Assembly (NCBI RefSeq): GCF_900111765.1
Contig: NZ_FOIB01000001.1
Coordinates: 1,612,001-1,676,000, forward strand
Reading direction: 5' to 3'
DNA from: Myxococcus fulvus
Lineage (GTDB): Bacteria > Myxococcota > Myxococcia > Myxococcales > Myxococcaceae
Length of the DNA stretch: 64,000 bases
The notes beneath the pieces were generated by a model. That model was not told the DNA's origin, searched no databases, and was given only the letters and a program-made list of their open reading frames with translations. Position numbers and translations under genes: made by a program. Position 1 is the stretch's first letter; each line of letters opens with the position of its first letter. Below, piece by piece: positions 46,375 to 54,669 of this stretch.

Positions 46375-48759
46375 ATGCACGCCTACGCCGCTGAGCTGTC
46401 GCAGGAATTGGGCCTGAGGCCCGAGCAGGTGGACCGCACCCTGGCGCTGAACGCCGACGGAGCCACCGTCCCCTTCATCGCGCGCTATCGCAAGGAGGTC
46501 ACCGGAGGGCTGGATGAGGTGCAGATCCAGACCATCCTGGACCGGGCCGGCGAGCGCGCCGAGCTGGACTCGCGCCGCGAGACGATTCTCCGCTCCGTGG
46601 AGGAGCAGGGGAAGCTGACGCCGGAGCTGGCGAAGGCGCTGAAGGCGGCGAAGACTCGCACTGAGCTGGAGGACCTCTACCTGCCGTACCGGCCCAAGCG
46701 CCGCACGCGCGCGGCGATTGCGAGGGAGCGCGGGCTGGAGCCGCTGGCGGACCTGCTGTGGAAGCAGGACGGACGCAGGGGCGAGGACGCGGACGCGAAG
46801 GTGCGGCCGTTCGTCAACGCGGAGAAGGAGGTGCCGGACCTGGCGGCGGCGCTGGCGGGGGCTCGGGACATCTGCGCGGAGCGGGTGAGCGAGGACGCGG
46901 GGCTGCGCCGCGAGTCGCGCGAGGTGTGCGCGAAGCGGGGCACGCTGCGCTCGGACGTGGTGCCGGCGAAGAAGGGCGAGCCCACCAAGTTCGAGAACTA
47001 CTACGGCCATGAGGAGCCGCTGTCGCAGGCCCCGTCTCACCGTGTGCTGGCGCTGCTGCGCGGTGAGGAGGAGGGCGTGTTGAAGGTGCGGCTGAACATG
47101 CCGGACGACGAGGTGAAGGCGCTGCTCGCGGGGCGGGTGGTGACGAAGCCGCAGTCGCTGTTCGCCTCGGAGCTGCGCGCGGCGGTGGAGGATGGGTGGG
47201 AGCGGCTGATGGGGCCGTCACTGGAGTCGGAGCTGCGCGCGGAGCTGAAGGAGCGCGCGGACAAGGGCGCCATCGGTGTCTTCGGGGAGAACCTGCGGCA
47301 CCTGTTGTTGACGGCGCCGGCGGGGGCTCGGGCGGTGCTGGCGCTGGACCCGGGGCTGCGCACGGGCATCAAGCTGGCGATGCTCGACAACACGGGGAGC
47401 GTGGCGGAGACGCTGACGCTCTACTCGGAGCGCAGCGCGGACGAGCGCGTGCGGGCGGCGAAGCTGTTGTCCGCGGTGGTGCAGAAGCACAAGCCGGAGC
47501 TCATCGCGGTGGGCAACGGGACGGGCAGCCGCGAGGCGGAGACCTTCGTTCGCGACACGCTGAAGGCGCTGGGGGTGCAGGTGCCGGTGGTGTCGGTGAG
47601 CGAGCAGGGCGCGTCCATCTACTCGGCGTCGGAGGTGGCGCGTGACGAGTTCCCGGAGATGGACGTCAGCCTGCGCGGCGCGGTGTCGATTGGGCGGCGG
47701 TTGCAGGACCCGCTGGCGGAGCTGGTGAAGATCGACCCGAAGAGCATCGGCGTGGGGCAGTACCAGCACGACGTGGACCAGGGGTTGTTGAAGAAGAAGC
47801 TGGGCGAGGTGGTGGACTCGTGCGTGAACGCGGTGGGCGTGGATGTGAACACCGCGTCGCCGCAACTGCTCGAGCACGTGTCCGGCGTGGGGCCGTCGCT
47901 GGCGAAGAAGCTGGTGGCACACCGCGCGTCGAAGGGGCGCTTCACCACGCGGCGGGAGTTGTTGAAGGTGAGCGGGTTGGGGCCGAAGACGTTCGAGCAG
48001 GCGGCGGGCTTCCTGCGCGTGCGAGGGCCCGAGCCGCTGGACGCGAGCGCGGTGCACCCGGAGCGGTACGCGGTGGTCGAGCGCATGGCGAAGGACTTGG
48101 GCGTGGAGGTGGGGGCGCTGGTGGGCAACGCGTCGCTGGTGCGGAAGATCGACCCCAAGAAGTACCTGGGCCCGGACCTGGGCGAGCTGACGTTGAAGGA
48201 CATCCTGGCGGAGCTGGAGAAGCCGAGCCGGGACCCGCGTGGAGACTTCTCGGCGCCGACGATGCGTGACGACTTGCGCACGCTGGAGGACGTGAAGGAG
48301 GGGATGGTGTTGCAGGGCGTGGTGACGAACGTCACGGCGTTCGGCGCGTTCGTGGACGTGGGCGTGCACCAGGATGGACTGGTGCATGTGTCGCAAATCT
48401 CGACGAAGTTCGTGAAGGACCCGTCCGAGGTGGTGAAGGTCGGGGACCGGTTGACGGTGCGCGTGCTCAGCGTGGACTTGCAGCGCAAGCGCCTGGCGTT
48501 GTCGGTGCGCGCGGCGCAGGAGGGCGGAGCGGCGCAGCCTTCGGGGCGGCCCTCGGTGGGCGGGGCTTCGGGCGCGGGGCGGATGACGGACCGGGGTGGG
48601 GCGGGGGCTCCGCCTCGGCCGGGTGGCGGTGGGAGCGCGCGGCCTGGGGGACAGCAGGGCTCGGGCTCGTCGTCCGGTGGGCAGCGGCCGGGTGGTGGTG
48701 GTGGTGACAAGAAGGGCCCGGAGCCGTTCAACAATCCGTTCGCGAAGCTGAAGCGCTGA
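46375..48759 (+). CDS. tex: Tex family RNA-binding protein
   Basis: A protein of 794 aa with the Tex layout: N-terminal helical region (FIARYRKEVTGGLDEVQIQ), YqgF-like domain (AVLALDPGLRTGIKLAMLDN), helix-hairpin-helix repeats (VNTASPQLLEHVSGVGPSLA), and an S1 RNA-binding domain (VLQGVVTNVTAFGAFVDVGV; HQDGLVHVSQIS). Tex affects transcription and RNA quality control in several pathogens and contacts RNA polymerase. The last 80 residues form a Gly/Pro/Arg-rich tail (GGGGSARPGGQQ) longer than in E. coli YhgF and probably disordered RNA-binding. The ATG at 46375 starts the usual N-terminus. Confidence 0.96.
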   Translation: MHAYAAELSQELGLRPEQVDRTLALNADGATVPFIARYRKEVTGGLDEVQIQTILDRAGERAELDSRRETILRSVEEQGKLTPELAKALKAAKTRTELEDLYLPYRPKRRTRAAIARERGLEPLADLLWKQDGRRGEDADAKVRPFVNAEKEVPDLAAALAGARDICAERVSEDAGLRRESREVCAKRGTLRSDVVPAKKGEPTKFENYYGHEEPLSQAPSHRVLALLRGEEEGVLKVRLNMPDDEVKALLAGRVVTKPQSLFASELRAAVEDGWERLMGPSLESELRAELKERADKGAIGVFGENLRHLLLTAPAGARAVLALDPGLRTGIKLAMLDNTGSVAETLTLYSERSADERVRAAKLLSAVVQKHKPELIAVGNGTGSREAETFVRDTLKALGVQVPVVSVSEQGASIYSASEVARDEFPEMDVSLRGAVSIGRRLQDPLAELVKIDPKSIGVGQYQHDVDQGLLKKKLGEVVDSCVNAVGVDVNTASPQLLEHVSGVGPSLAKKLVAHRASKGRFTTRRELLKVSGLGPKTFEQAAGFLRVRGPEPLDASAVHPERYAVVERMAKDLGVEVGALVGNASLVRKIDPKKYLGPDLGELTLKDILAELEKPSRDPRGDFSAPTMRDDLRTLEDVKEGMVLQGVVTNVTAFGAFVDVGVHQDGLVHVSQISTKFVKDPSEVVKVGDRLTVRVLSVDLQRKRLALSVRAAQEGGAAQPSGRPSVGGASGAGRMTDRGGAGAPPRPGGGGSARPGGQQGSGSSSGGQRPGGGGGDKKGPEPFNNPFAKLKR

Positions 48760-48813
48760 GCGGCAGACACGTTCGATGGCGCGCATGCTCATGATGCATC
48801 CGCGCCATTGGAC

Positions 48814-48831
48814 GCCTCGACGTTTCGAGGC
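48814..48831 (+). terminator. Hairpin after tex
   Basis: GCCTCGA-CGTT-TCGAGGC, a 7-bp stem with a tetraloop, 55 bp after the stop. The rest of the gap (48760-48974) is rich in GCATG/GATGC and holds another small stem (CCTCA-TGATT-TGAGG, 48918-48932). Confidence 0.5.
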
Positions 48832-48961
48832 AGACCACTCGAGGGGGCTTCGTGGACCCTCGGGTGTGCCCGGCGAGGATGCAAAGGCATGCTTCGCGCA
48901 TCGCTCACGCATGAAATCCTCATGATTTGAGGCAAAGGGCGCGGCGGGGGCATCGTTCCCG

Positions 48962-48967
48962 TAGCCT
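48962..48967 (+). promoter_or_regulatory. Candidate -10 element for the DUF6438-like gene
   Basis: TAGCCT is exactly 7 nt before the ATG at 48975. The only purines between are GGGA, close to the start. Confidence 0.3.
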
Positions 48968-48974
48968 GCGGGAC

Positions 48975-49580
48975 ATGTCTCCCAAGCAAGCAGGACAGTT
49001 CTCCCTTGTGATGTTCCTGTACCCAGGGGCCCTGCGCCCGTGGGTCCTTCTGCTCATAGCCCTGGGGTGCGGTGGGGGCCGGAGTGGAGCAGTGTCGCCG
49101 TCGTCATCACCACATGCCGACGTGCGGACGAGACCTGATGACCCAGGGCTCGTCGTCGAGATGCGACGGACGGGGTGCGAGGGGATTTGCCCCATCTACC
49201 GGCTCACCGTGCACGGAGACGGGCGGGTGGTCTACGACGGCGACTTCCATGTGAAGATCCAAGGCAGACGGGAGTCTCGCCTGACGCCTGCTCAACTGGC
49301 GCGATTGAGACGGACGCTCGCCGAGCACGTGAAGCCCGAGGTCATCTACGGAGAGCGCGAGCGGAATTGGTATACGTGCCCGCACGGTGGCATCGACCTC
49401 GCGGGAGTGGTGCTCCTGGCGCCGGAGGTCGGGGTGTCCGAGCCCATCTGCTATGTGAATCAGGTCCTCATGAGAGAGTCCCCTTCGTTGGGTGGGGTCG
49501 ACTACCTGATTGAAGAGATTGTCGGCAGCCACCGCTGGGCAGGGTGCTCTGACGACTGGAAGGGATTCGGCGGGTGTTGA
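48975..49580 (+). CDS. DUF6438-like lipoprotein
   Basis: A protein of 201 aa. A lipoprotein-type signal ends in LLLIALGC (Cys32, imperfect lipobox). The mature part carries the DUF6438 pattern EMRRTGCEGICPIYRLTVHG followed by DGRVVYDG, with two cysteines near each other, and further cysteines (YTCPHGG, EPICYVN, WAGCSDDW). Function of the family is unknown; the cysteines suggest disulphides in the periplasm or outer membrane. A shorter start at the second Met (MFLYPGALRPWVLLL) is equally possible. Confidence 0.8.
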   Translation: MSPKQAGQFSLVMFLYPGALRPWVLLLIALGCGGGRSGAVSPSSSPHADVRTRPDDPGLVVEMRRTGCEGICPIYRLTVHGDGRVVYDGDFHVKIQGRRESRLTPAQLARLRRTLAEHVKPEVIYGERERNWYTCPHGGIDLAGVVLLAPEVGVSEPICYVNQVLMRESPSLGGVDYLIEEIVGSHRWAGCSDDWKGFGGC

Positions 49581-49629
49581 CGCCCGTGGGGTGGCCCCGC
49601 ATTTGCGAATTTGATTCATGCACGTTAAC

Positions 49630-49635
49630 TATATG
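49630..49635 (+). promoter_or_regulatory. Candidate -10 element of marR
   Basis: TATATG lies 5 nt before the marR ATG in an AT-rich stretch (TTAACTATATGG). TTGATT is 13 nt upstream, too close for a standard -35. Autorepression by MarR at this AT-rich patch is plausible. Confidence 0.3.
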
Positions 49636-49640
49636 GATGT

Positions 49641-50075
49641 ATGAACCAACGGCTCGGCCTCCTCCTCGAGTCCTTCCTGGGCCACGTGTCGCACTCGCGT
49701 GGCAGGGTGCTCTCGCTCCTCGCGGAGCACGGCGTCACGGCCGACCAGGGCATCCTGCTGCGCCACGTGCACGAGCAGCCGGGCATGCCCTTGTCGACCC
49801 TCGCGGAGCGCATGGGGCTGTCCCTGCCTTCAGTAAGTCAGATGGCCGAGCGCCTGGTGAAGCTCGGCTATGTGACGCGGCGCGAGGACCCGGAGGACCG
49901 CCGGCGCAAGTCGCTCCAGGTGACGGCCAAGGCGAGCCGCTTTCTCACCGCGTTCAAGAGGGTGCGCGCCGAGGAACTCGCCCTGGGCTCCGCGCGCCTC
50001 ACGGCGCCCACGAAGCAGCGACTGGTGTCCGCGCTCGAGGCCGCCCTCGCGGAGCTCGAAGGAGAACCCTCATGA
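49641..50075 (+). CDS. MarR family transcriptional regulator
   Basis: A protein of 144 aa with the winged helix-turn-helix of MarR: TLAERMGLSLPSVSQMAERL for the recognition helix and LGYVTRREDPEDRRRKSLQV for the wing. It usually represses its own operon until a phenolic or other ligand binds. The stop overlaps the start of a VOC (glyoxalase-fold) gene, its likely target and partner. The start codon follows closely on an AT-rich promoter, with no Shine-Dalgarno. Confidence 0.93.
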   Translation: MNQRLGLLLESFLGHVSHSRGRVLSLLAEHGVTADQGILLRHVHEQPGMPLSTLAERMGLSLPSVSQMAERLVKLGYVTRREDPEDRRRKSLQVTAKASRFLTAFKRVRAEELALGSARLTAPTKQRLVSALEAALAELEGEPS

Positions 50076-50440
50076 TGCAGCTGGACCACCTGGCCGTGGA
50101 CGCGCGCGACGTCGACGCGTCCTCCCAGTTCCTCGCGCGGATTCTGGGCGCAAAGGCCCCCGTCCCCGAGGGCGCCGATGACGACATGCGGCGCATCGAC
50201 CTGGACCACGGCTGCTTCGTCCTGTTCTCACCCGCGTCCGAGCCGCGTTTCTCGCACGTGGCCTTCCGTGTCGACGCGAAGCGGTTCGCGGAGGTCGTGG
50301 AGCGGCTGCGCGCCGAGCGGGTCCCCTTTGGCAACGACCACTTCGACACGGCGAACGGGGAGACGGGAGATCCGCTCGGCGGCGCGGGCCGCGTCTACTT
50401 CAACGACCCCAATGGCCACCTGTGGGAGGTGACCTGCTGA
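50072..50440 (+). CDS. VOC (glyoxalase/bleomycin resistance-fold) protein
   Basis: A protein of 122 aa with a paired beta-alpha-beta-beta-beta fold: MQLDHLAVDARDVDASSQFL at the start, HGCFVLFSP and FSHVAFRVDA, then YFNDPNGHLWEVTC with the C-terminal Glu metal ligand. VOC proteins are lyases, dioxygenases or drug-binding proteins. The ATG overlaps the marR stop (ATGA), with AAGGAG upstream. Being co-transcribed with a MarR repressor suggests a detoxification role. Confidence 0.9.
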   Translation: MMQLDHLAVDARDVDASSQFLARILGAKAPVPEGADDDMRRIDLDHGCFVLFSPASEPRFSHVAFRVDAKRFAEVVERLRAERVPFGNDHFDTANGETGDPLGGAGRVYFNDPNGHLWEVTC

Positions 50441-50464
50441 GCCCGAGCCCGCGTGCGACCCCCG

Positions 50465-51583
50465 TCAATCGAGCGGGAACGCGCGCGCTTCCTCGGTGAG
50501 CCGCTGGATGCGCGCGAGCCTGCGCGCGTAGCGGTCCGTGCCGTTGCGCGTGTCGAACCGCGTGGCGATGGCCTGGGCCTGCTGACGCATCCACGCGTGC
50601 AGCGCCTTCACCTCGTAGCCCCCATCCGCGCGGTGCTCGGGGAAGGACTTCGTCAAGCGCAGGCTCACCACGTCCCGGTCTCCCGCCGCCAGCACGCGCT
50701 CCAGCAGGAACGTCGCCGCGACCAGGAAGACGAACCGGTCATTGTGGCTGCCGTGGTCCAGCGTCCACTCCAGGTGCTTCTCCAACAGCGTCAGCCCCCG
50801 CGCCAGGTTGCCCGTGAGCGTCAGGAACTCCAGGTGGTCCCCCACCGTGGCCAGGAAGTCGCGGTTCTTCGACGTCAGCGCGTACCCACGCCGGTGCAGC
50901 TCCGCCGCGTGCTCCAGCTCACCCAGCTTGAACAGGGGATAGAGCAGCGTGCCCAGCGTCAGGTGCGGAATCTCCGCGCACTTCACCCGCCCGTCCAGGA
51001 TGGGCTTGGCCTTGCGCAGCGCCTGCTCCCACTCGCCCTTCTCCACGTGGTGGTCCAGCTCGTCGTCCAGCTCACACGCCCGGCAGTCCGTCAGGTGATC
51101 CCGGGGCGCCGCGAGCCACGCGTCCCACAGCCGGTCCACCTCCGCCACGTCATCACCCATGTCCCGCGCGGCCTGGTAGCGCAGCTTCAACACCGAGCGC
51201 TTGCCCGCGTCCACCTTGGTGAAGCACTGCTCGATGTCGTCCAGCGCGTCGACAATCTGTTTGCGGGAGATGTGCGGGAACTCCTTGATGCGCCCCACCA
51301 CCCACTTCTGCTTCCAGAGCATCGCCTCCGGGTCGAAGCGCTCCGGGTCCTTCTTCTGCTGCCCCCGGCACCACGCGAAGGCCACCAGCGCCTTGTCCGG
51401 ATAGCCTCCGAAGGTCGCCGCGTCGATGAGGTCGTCGCGCAGCTCGTAGCCCAGCTGCACGTCGCCGTGCGAGTCGGCCATCCGCACCGCTTCCTCCAAC
51501 AGCCGCACCTTGCTCTCGCTGGAGCGCTGCCGGCTCGCCCTGTCCCACAGCGCCTGGGCCTCCTCGCGCCAGTCCGTCGACAT
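50465..51583 (-). CDS. Helical-repeat (TPR-like) protein coupled to HSP90
   Basis: A protein of 372 aa made of helix pairs: LWDRASRQRSSESKVRLLEE, then GYELRDDLIDAATFGGYPDK and ALVAFAWCRGQQKKD; later YPLFKLGELEHAAELHRRGY and LATVGDHLEFLTLTGNLARG are typical of TPR/SEL-like repeats. No signal peptide; cytosolic. Its ATG overlaps the stop of the HSP90-family gene by one base (TGATG), so the two are made together. In eukaryotes TPR proteins are the standard HSP90 co-chaperones; this pairing suggests, but does not prove, a similar link. Confidence 0.8.
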   Translation of the reverse strand: MSTDWREEAQALWDRASRQRSSESKVRLLEEAVRMADSHGDVQLGYELRDDLIDAATFGGYPDKALVAFAWCRGQQKKDPERFDPEAMLWKQKWVVGRIKEFPHISRKQIVDALDDIEQCFTKVDAGKRSVLKLRYQAARDMGDDVAEVDRLWDAWLAAPRDHLTDCRACELDDELDHHVEKGEWEQALRKAKPILDGRVKCAEIPHLTLGTLLYPLFKLGELEHAAELHRRGYALTSKNRDFLATVGDHLEFLTLTGNLARGLTLLEKHLEWTLDHGSHNDRFVFLVAATFLLERVLAAGDRDVVSLRLTKSFPEHRADGGYEVKALHAWMRQQAQAIATRFDTRNGTDRYARRLARIQRLTEEARAFPLD

Positions 51584-53448
51584 CAGTGCAGCCCTCCCGA
51601 GCTTCCGCCTCCGTCACTCTCGCCGCCGCCACCCGTGCCCAACTGCGCGGAGATGAGCCCCAACAACCCCTGGTTCAGCAGTGTCATCTCCTGCGCGTTC
51701 AGCGGGTGCTGCCCGAGCAGCAACGCCTGCACGTAGAGCATCTCCACCGACAGCTTCATCATGTTCCGGTCCGACACCGCCGCCAGCCGCCGCACCACCG
51801 GATTGTGCAGGTTGAAGCACAGCTGCACCGGCTCGCCGCCCGCCGCCGCCATGACGCCCTCCAGCACGCTGGCGTACAAATCATCCGACTCGTCGCGGGC
51901 CCGCTCGGCGTCGCGCCGGAACGAGCCCTCCTCGTCCGAGCTGTAGAGCGTGGGCACCTCGGCCGGGAAGAACTTCTTCACCGCCACGCCGCAGTGGAAC
52001 GGCGCCAGCACCTGCTCGGCCGTGCGCAACAGCGGGAACACCGCGTCGCGCTCGTCCATCGTCAGCTCCTCGAAGCTCTGCGGCAAGTCGGACGAGGAGA
52101 ACGGCTCCACCTGCGCGTCCTGGATGACGTGCGGCAGCTTCTCCAGCAGCGCCGCGTCGTGCGTGTAGGCCGCGTTGATGATGCACAACCCCTGCGCGCC
52201 CGCCACCCGCGCCACCTGCCGGAAGCCATCCAGCGTGGACGTGTAGCGCACCACCGGATACGCCCGGCGGTACTCCGAGAGCGTCGTCACGCCCAGCGAC
52301 GTCTCGAACGGCAGCCAGCCGATGACCAGCCGGTAGAAGTCGTCGTCGTCCAGCGCCAGCGCCTTGACGCTCAACCCGTGCAGGCCGATGAGCCGCTGGA
52401 GCGCGCGCGGGTCCTCGTGCGCCAGGTCCATCAGGTACTTGCGCAGCCCCTGTCCCAGCGCCACGCGGGCCTGGGCGAGCGAGTCATCCTCGTAGAACGA
52501 CTCGCGGCTGGCGGTGGGCCTGAGCGCGTTGGCGTTCACCACGCACTTCACGAAGAAGGCCCAATCCGGCAGCAGGTTCTCCGCGCTCTCCGACAGCAGC
52601 ATGTGCTTCAGGTACACGCGGTGCTTCTGCTTCGCGTTGAAGTGCGGCGACGCCGGCAGCACGAAGGCCACCCCGTCCACGTCCCCCGCCTGGGAGCGCA
52701 GCGGGATGCAGTCGATGAAGTCCGTCTCGAAGACCTCGCGCCCGTAGTCGAGCAGCGCCTTGCGACGCTCGGCCGCGCTCGCGTACTCGCGCCGCCATGG
52801 CGGTCCGTCCGCGTCCAGACGCTCCACCTCGGCGCCCACCGACAGGTGGATGGGGAAGGGCAGCAGGCCTCCGTAGTGCCGCGCCAGCTGCCGCACCCGC
52901 TCCACCGCGAACCACTCCGCCATGTCCGCGCGCGCGACCAGGAACACCTGCGTGCCCGGCTTGTCCAAGGGATGCGCCGACTCCTGGACCGCGTAGGTGC
53001 CGTCATGCCGGCCGCGCCACTCCAGCGTCCGTCCGTCCCCGCGTGCCGAGCGCGTCACGAGCAAGAGCTCGTCGCACACCATGAAGCACGACAACAGGCC
53101 GATGCCGAACTGGCCGATGAAGTCCTTGCGGCGGGCCTCCAGGGCCTCGCGCTTGGAGGACTCGCCGATGGTGGCCAGGAAGCGGTGGATTTCCTCTTCC
53201 GTCAGGCCCACCCCGTCGTCGCTGAAGACCAGGGTGGGGGGGCCTCCGTCCTGCTTCTCCACCAGCTCCAGACGCACGGTGCCGGTGTGGGAGGGCTCCA
53301 GGTGCTGGCGGGCCCGGATGGCGTCGGTGGCGTTCTGGAGCAGCTCGCGGAGGTAGACGCCCGGGGAGCTGTACAGATGGTGGGACAGGAGGTCGATGAC
53401 CCCACGGAGGCTGACTTGGAATCGGTGGTCCACGCTGGGGTCCACCAT
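51583..53448 (-). CDS. HSP90-family ATPase (divergent HtpG-like)
   Basis: A protein of 621 aa. The GHKL ATPase is clear: YLRELLQNATDAIRARQ (E35, N39, D42), FSDDGVGLTEEEI, and FIGQFGIGLLSCFMV. The middle domain has YLKHMLLSESAENLLPDWAF and ASRESFYEDD, matching the HtpG catalytic-loop region in outline. The C-terminal third diverges, and the protein ends in a GGGGESDGGGSSGG tail. It belongs to the HSP90 family found in actinobacteria and myxobacteria beside true HtpG. It acts in the cytosol on unknown clients. The GTG/ATG choice is unambiguous at 53448. The following gene overlaps by one base. Confidence 0.9.
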   Translation of the reverse strand: MVDPSVDHRFQVSLRGVIDLLSHHLYSSPGVYLRELLQNATDAIRARQHLEPSHTGTVRLELVEKQDGGPPTLVFSDDGVGLTEEEIHRFLATIGESSKREALEARRKDFIGQFGIGLLSCFMVCDELLLVTRSARGDGRTLEWRGRHDGTYAVQESAHPLDKPGTQVFLVARADMAEWFAVERVRQLARHYGGLLPFPIHLSVGAEVERLDADGPPWRREYASAAERRKALLDYGREVFETDFIDCIPLRSQAGDVDGVAFVLPASPHFNAKQKHRVYLKHMLLSESAENLLPDWAFFVKCVVNANALRPTASRESFYEDDSLAQARVALGQGLRKYLMDLAHEDPRALQRLIGLHGLSVKALALDDDDFYRLVIGWLPFETSLGVTTLSEYRRAYPVVRYTSTLDGFRQVARVAGAQGLCIINAAYTHDAALLEKLPHVIQDAQVEPFSSSDLPQSFEELTMDERDAVFPLLRTAEQVLAPFHCGVAVKKFFPAEVPTLYSSDEEGSFRRDAERARDESDDLYASVLEGVMAAAGGEPVQLCFNLHNPVVRRLAAVSDRNMMKLSVEMLYVQALLLGQHPLNAQEMTLLNQGLLGLISAQLGTGGGGESDGGGSSGGLH

Positions 53449-53649
53449 CCTTCCCGGAGCCCGTCATGTCGACCGTTCTTTCGAGATTGCGGCCTTCGAG
53501 CCGCCGGGGCATCTGTCCGCCCCGGGGCAGGCGATGTGCGCAGGCCCTTGATTGGCCGCCTGGACAGTGCCAAGCGGCGGCCCGGCCGGGGTGTGCCCTC
53601 GCGGCAACCCGGCGACACGTCGAGACTTTCGACCCGAGAGAGGACAACC

Positions 53650-54495
53650 ATGCGGAACGAGCTCAGGGCAGTCGCGGTGGGTGCGCTGTTGACCTTCGGT
53701 GGCACGGCCATGGCGCAGGACGCCGCCACGCCCCCGGCGGCCCCGGCCCCGAAGAAGGCGGACGCGGCGAAGCCCGCGGCCACCAAGGGCAAGGTGGAGG
53801 TGACGTGGTGGGGCCACGCGGCCTTCGTGGTGCGCACCCCGGGCGGGGCGGTGATTGCCATCGACCCGTGGCTCACCAACCCCAAGGCGCCCAAGGACGC
53901 CGCGCAGCCGGAGGCGCTGGACGCCATCCTCCTCACCCACGGGCACTTCGACCACGTGGGCGAGGCCAAGGCGCTGGCGCAGAAGACGGGCGCCAAGGTG
54001 TTCGGCTCGTTCGAGCTGGTGAACCAGCTGGGCCTGCCGGAGACGCAGGCGGTGGGCGCCAACGCGGGCGGGACGTTCCAGGTGAAGGACGTCACGCTGC
54101 ACCTGGTGGAGGCGGTGCACTCCAGCAGCTACCAGGCGGACCCCAAGGCCCCGGCGCAGTACGCGGGCGCGCCGCTGGGCTACGTGCTGAAGGTCGACAA
54201 GGGGCCCACGCTGTACCACGCGGGTGACACGGCGCCGTTCGAGTCCATGTCGCTCATCGCCACCCAGTTCAAGCCCACGGTGGCGATGCTGCCCATCGGC
54301 GGGCACTTCACCATGGGGCCCGCGGAGGCGGCGCAGGCGGCGCGGCTGCTGAAGGTGCAGAGCATCGTCCCCATGCACTTCGGCACCTTCCCGCTCCTGC
54401 AGGGCACGCCCGATGCGCTGCGTGGCGAGCTCAAGAAGACGCGCCCGGGCACGAAGGTGCTGGAGCTGGAGCCGGGCAAGTCCACGGCGCTGTAG
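53650..54495 (+). CDS. Exported metallo-beta-lactamase-fold hydrolase (UPF0173-like)
   Basis: A protein of 281 aa. Signal peptide (LRAVAVGALLTFGGTAMAQ), then an Ala/Pro/Lys linker, then an MBL fold: VTWWGHAAFVV, ILLTHGHFDHVGEA (HxHxDH metal site), VEAVHSS, YHAGDTAPF and MHFGTFPLL. UPF0173 proteins are metal-dependent hydrolases of unknown substrate, normally cytosolic; the signal peptide here is unusual. The ATG at 53650 has GAGAGG upstream, preceded by a small inverted repeat GTCGA-N5-TCGAC (53619-53633). Divergent from the HSP90 gene. Confidence 0.9.
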   Translation: MRNELRAVAVGALLTFGGTAMAQDAATPPAAPAPKKADAAKPAATKGKVEVTWWGHAAFVVRTPGGAVIAIDPWLTNPKAPKDAAQPEALDAILLTHGHFDHVGEAKALAQKTGAKVFGSFELVNQLGLPETQAVGANAGGTFQVKDVTLHLVEAVHSSSYQADPKAPAQYAGAPLGYVLKVDKGPTLYHAGDTAPFESMSLIATQFKPTVAMLPIGGHFTMGPAEAAQAARLLKVQSIVPMHFGTFPLLQGTPDALRGELKKTRPGTKVLELEPGKSTAL

Positions 54496-54561
54496 GCCCG
54501 GGTCTCCGTCCGGGGTGGGACTCTTCCGGAGCCGTAGAAGTCTGGGTTCTGGAGGGGCTGA

Positions 54562-54586
54562 CTCCGGGCGGTCGAATCTCCCGGAG
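54562..54586 (+). terminator. Inverted repeat between the MBL and LETM1-like genes
   Basis: CTCCGGG and CCCGGAG flank an 11-nt loop, 66 bp after the MBL stop and 20 bp after a TAGAAG (54535-54540). It could be a terminator or, given its position, an operator in the promoter of the next gene. Confidence 0.4.
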
Positions 54587-54669
54587 GCCGGGTGGCGTCG
54601 CGAAGGCCCCCTGGGTTACATCCGGCGGACCGTCTCCAGGCGTCCGTCGGCGGGTCCGGGGGTGTTCCG

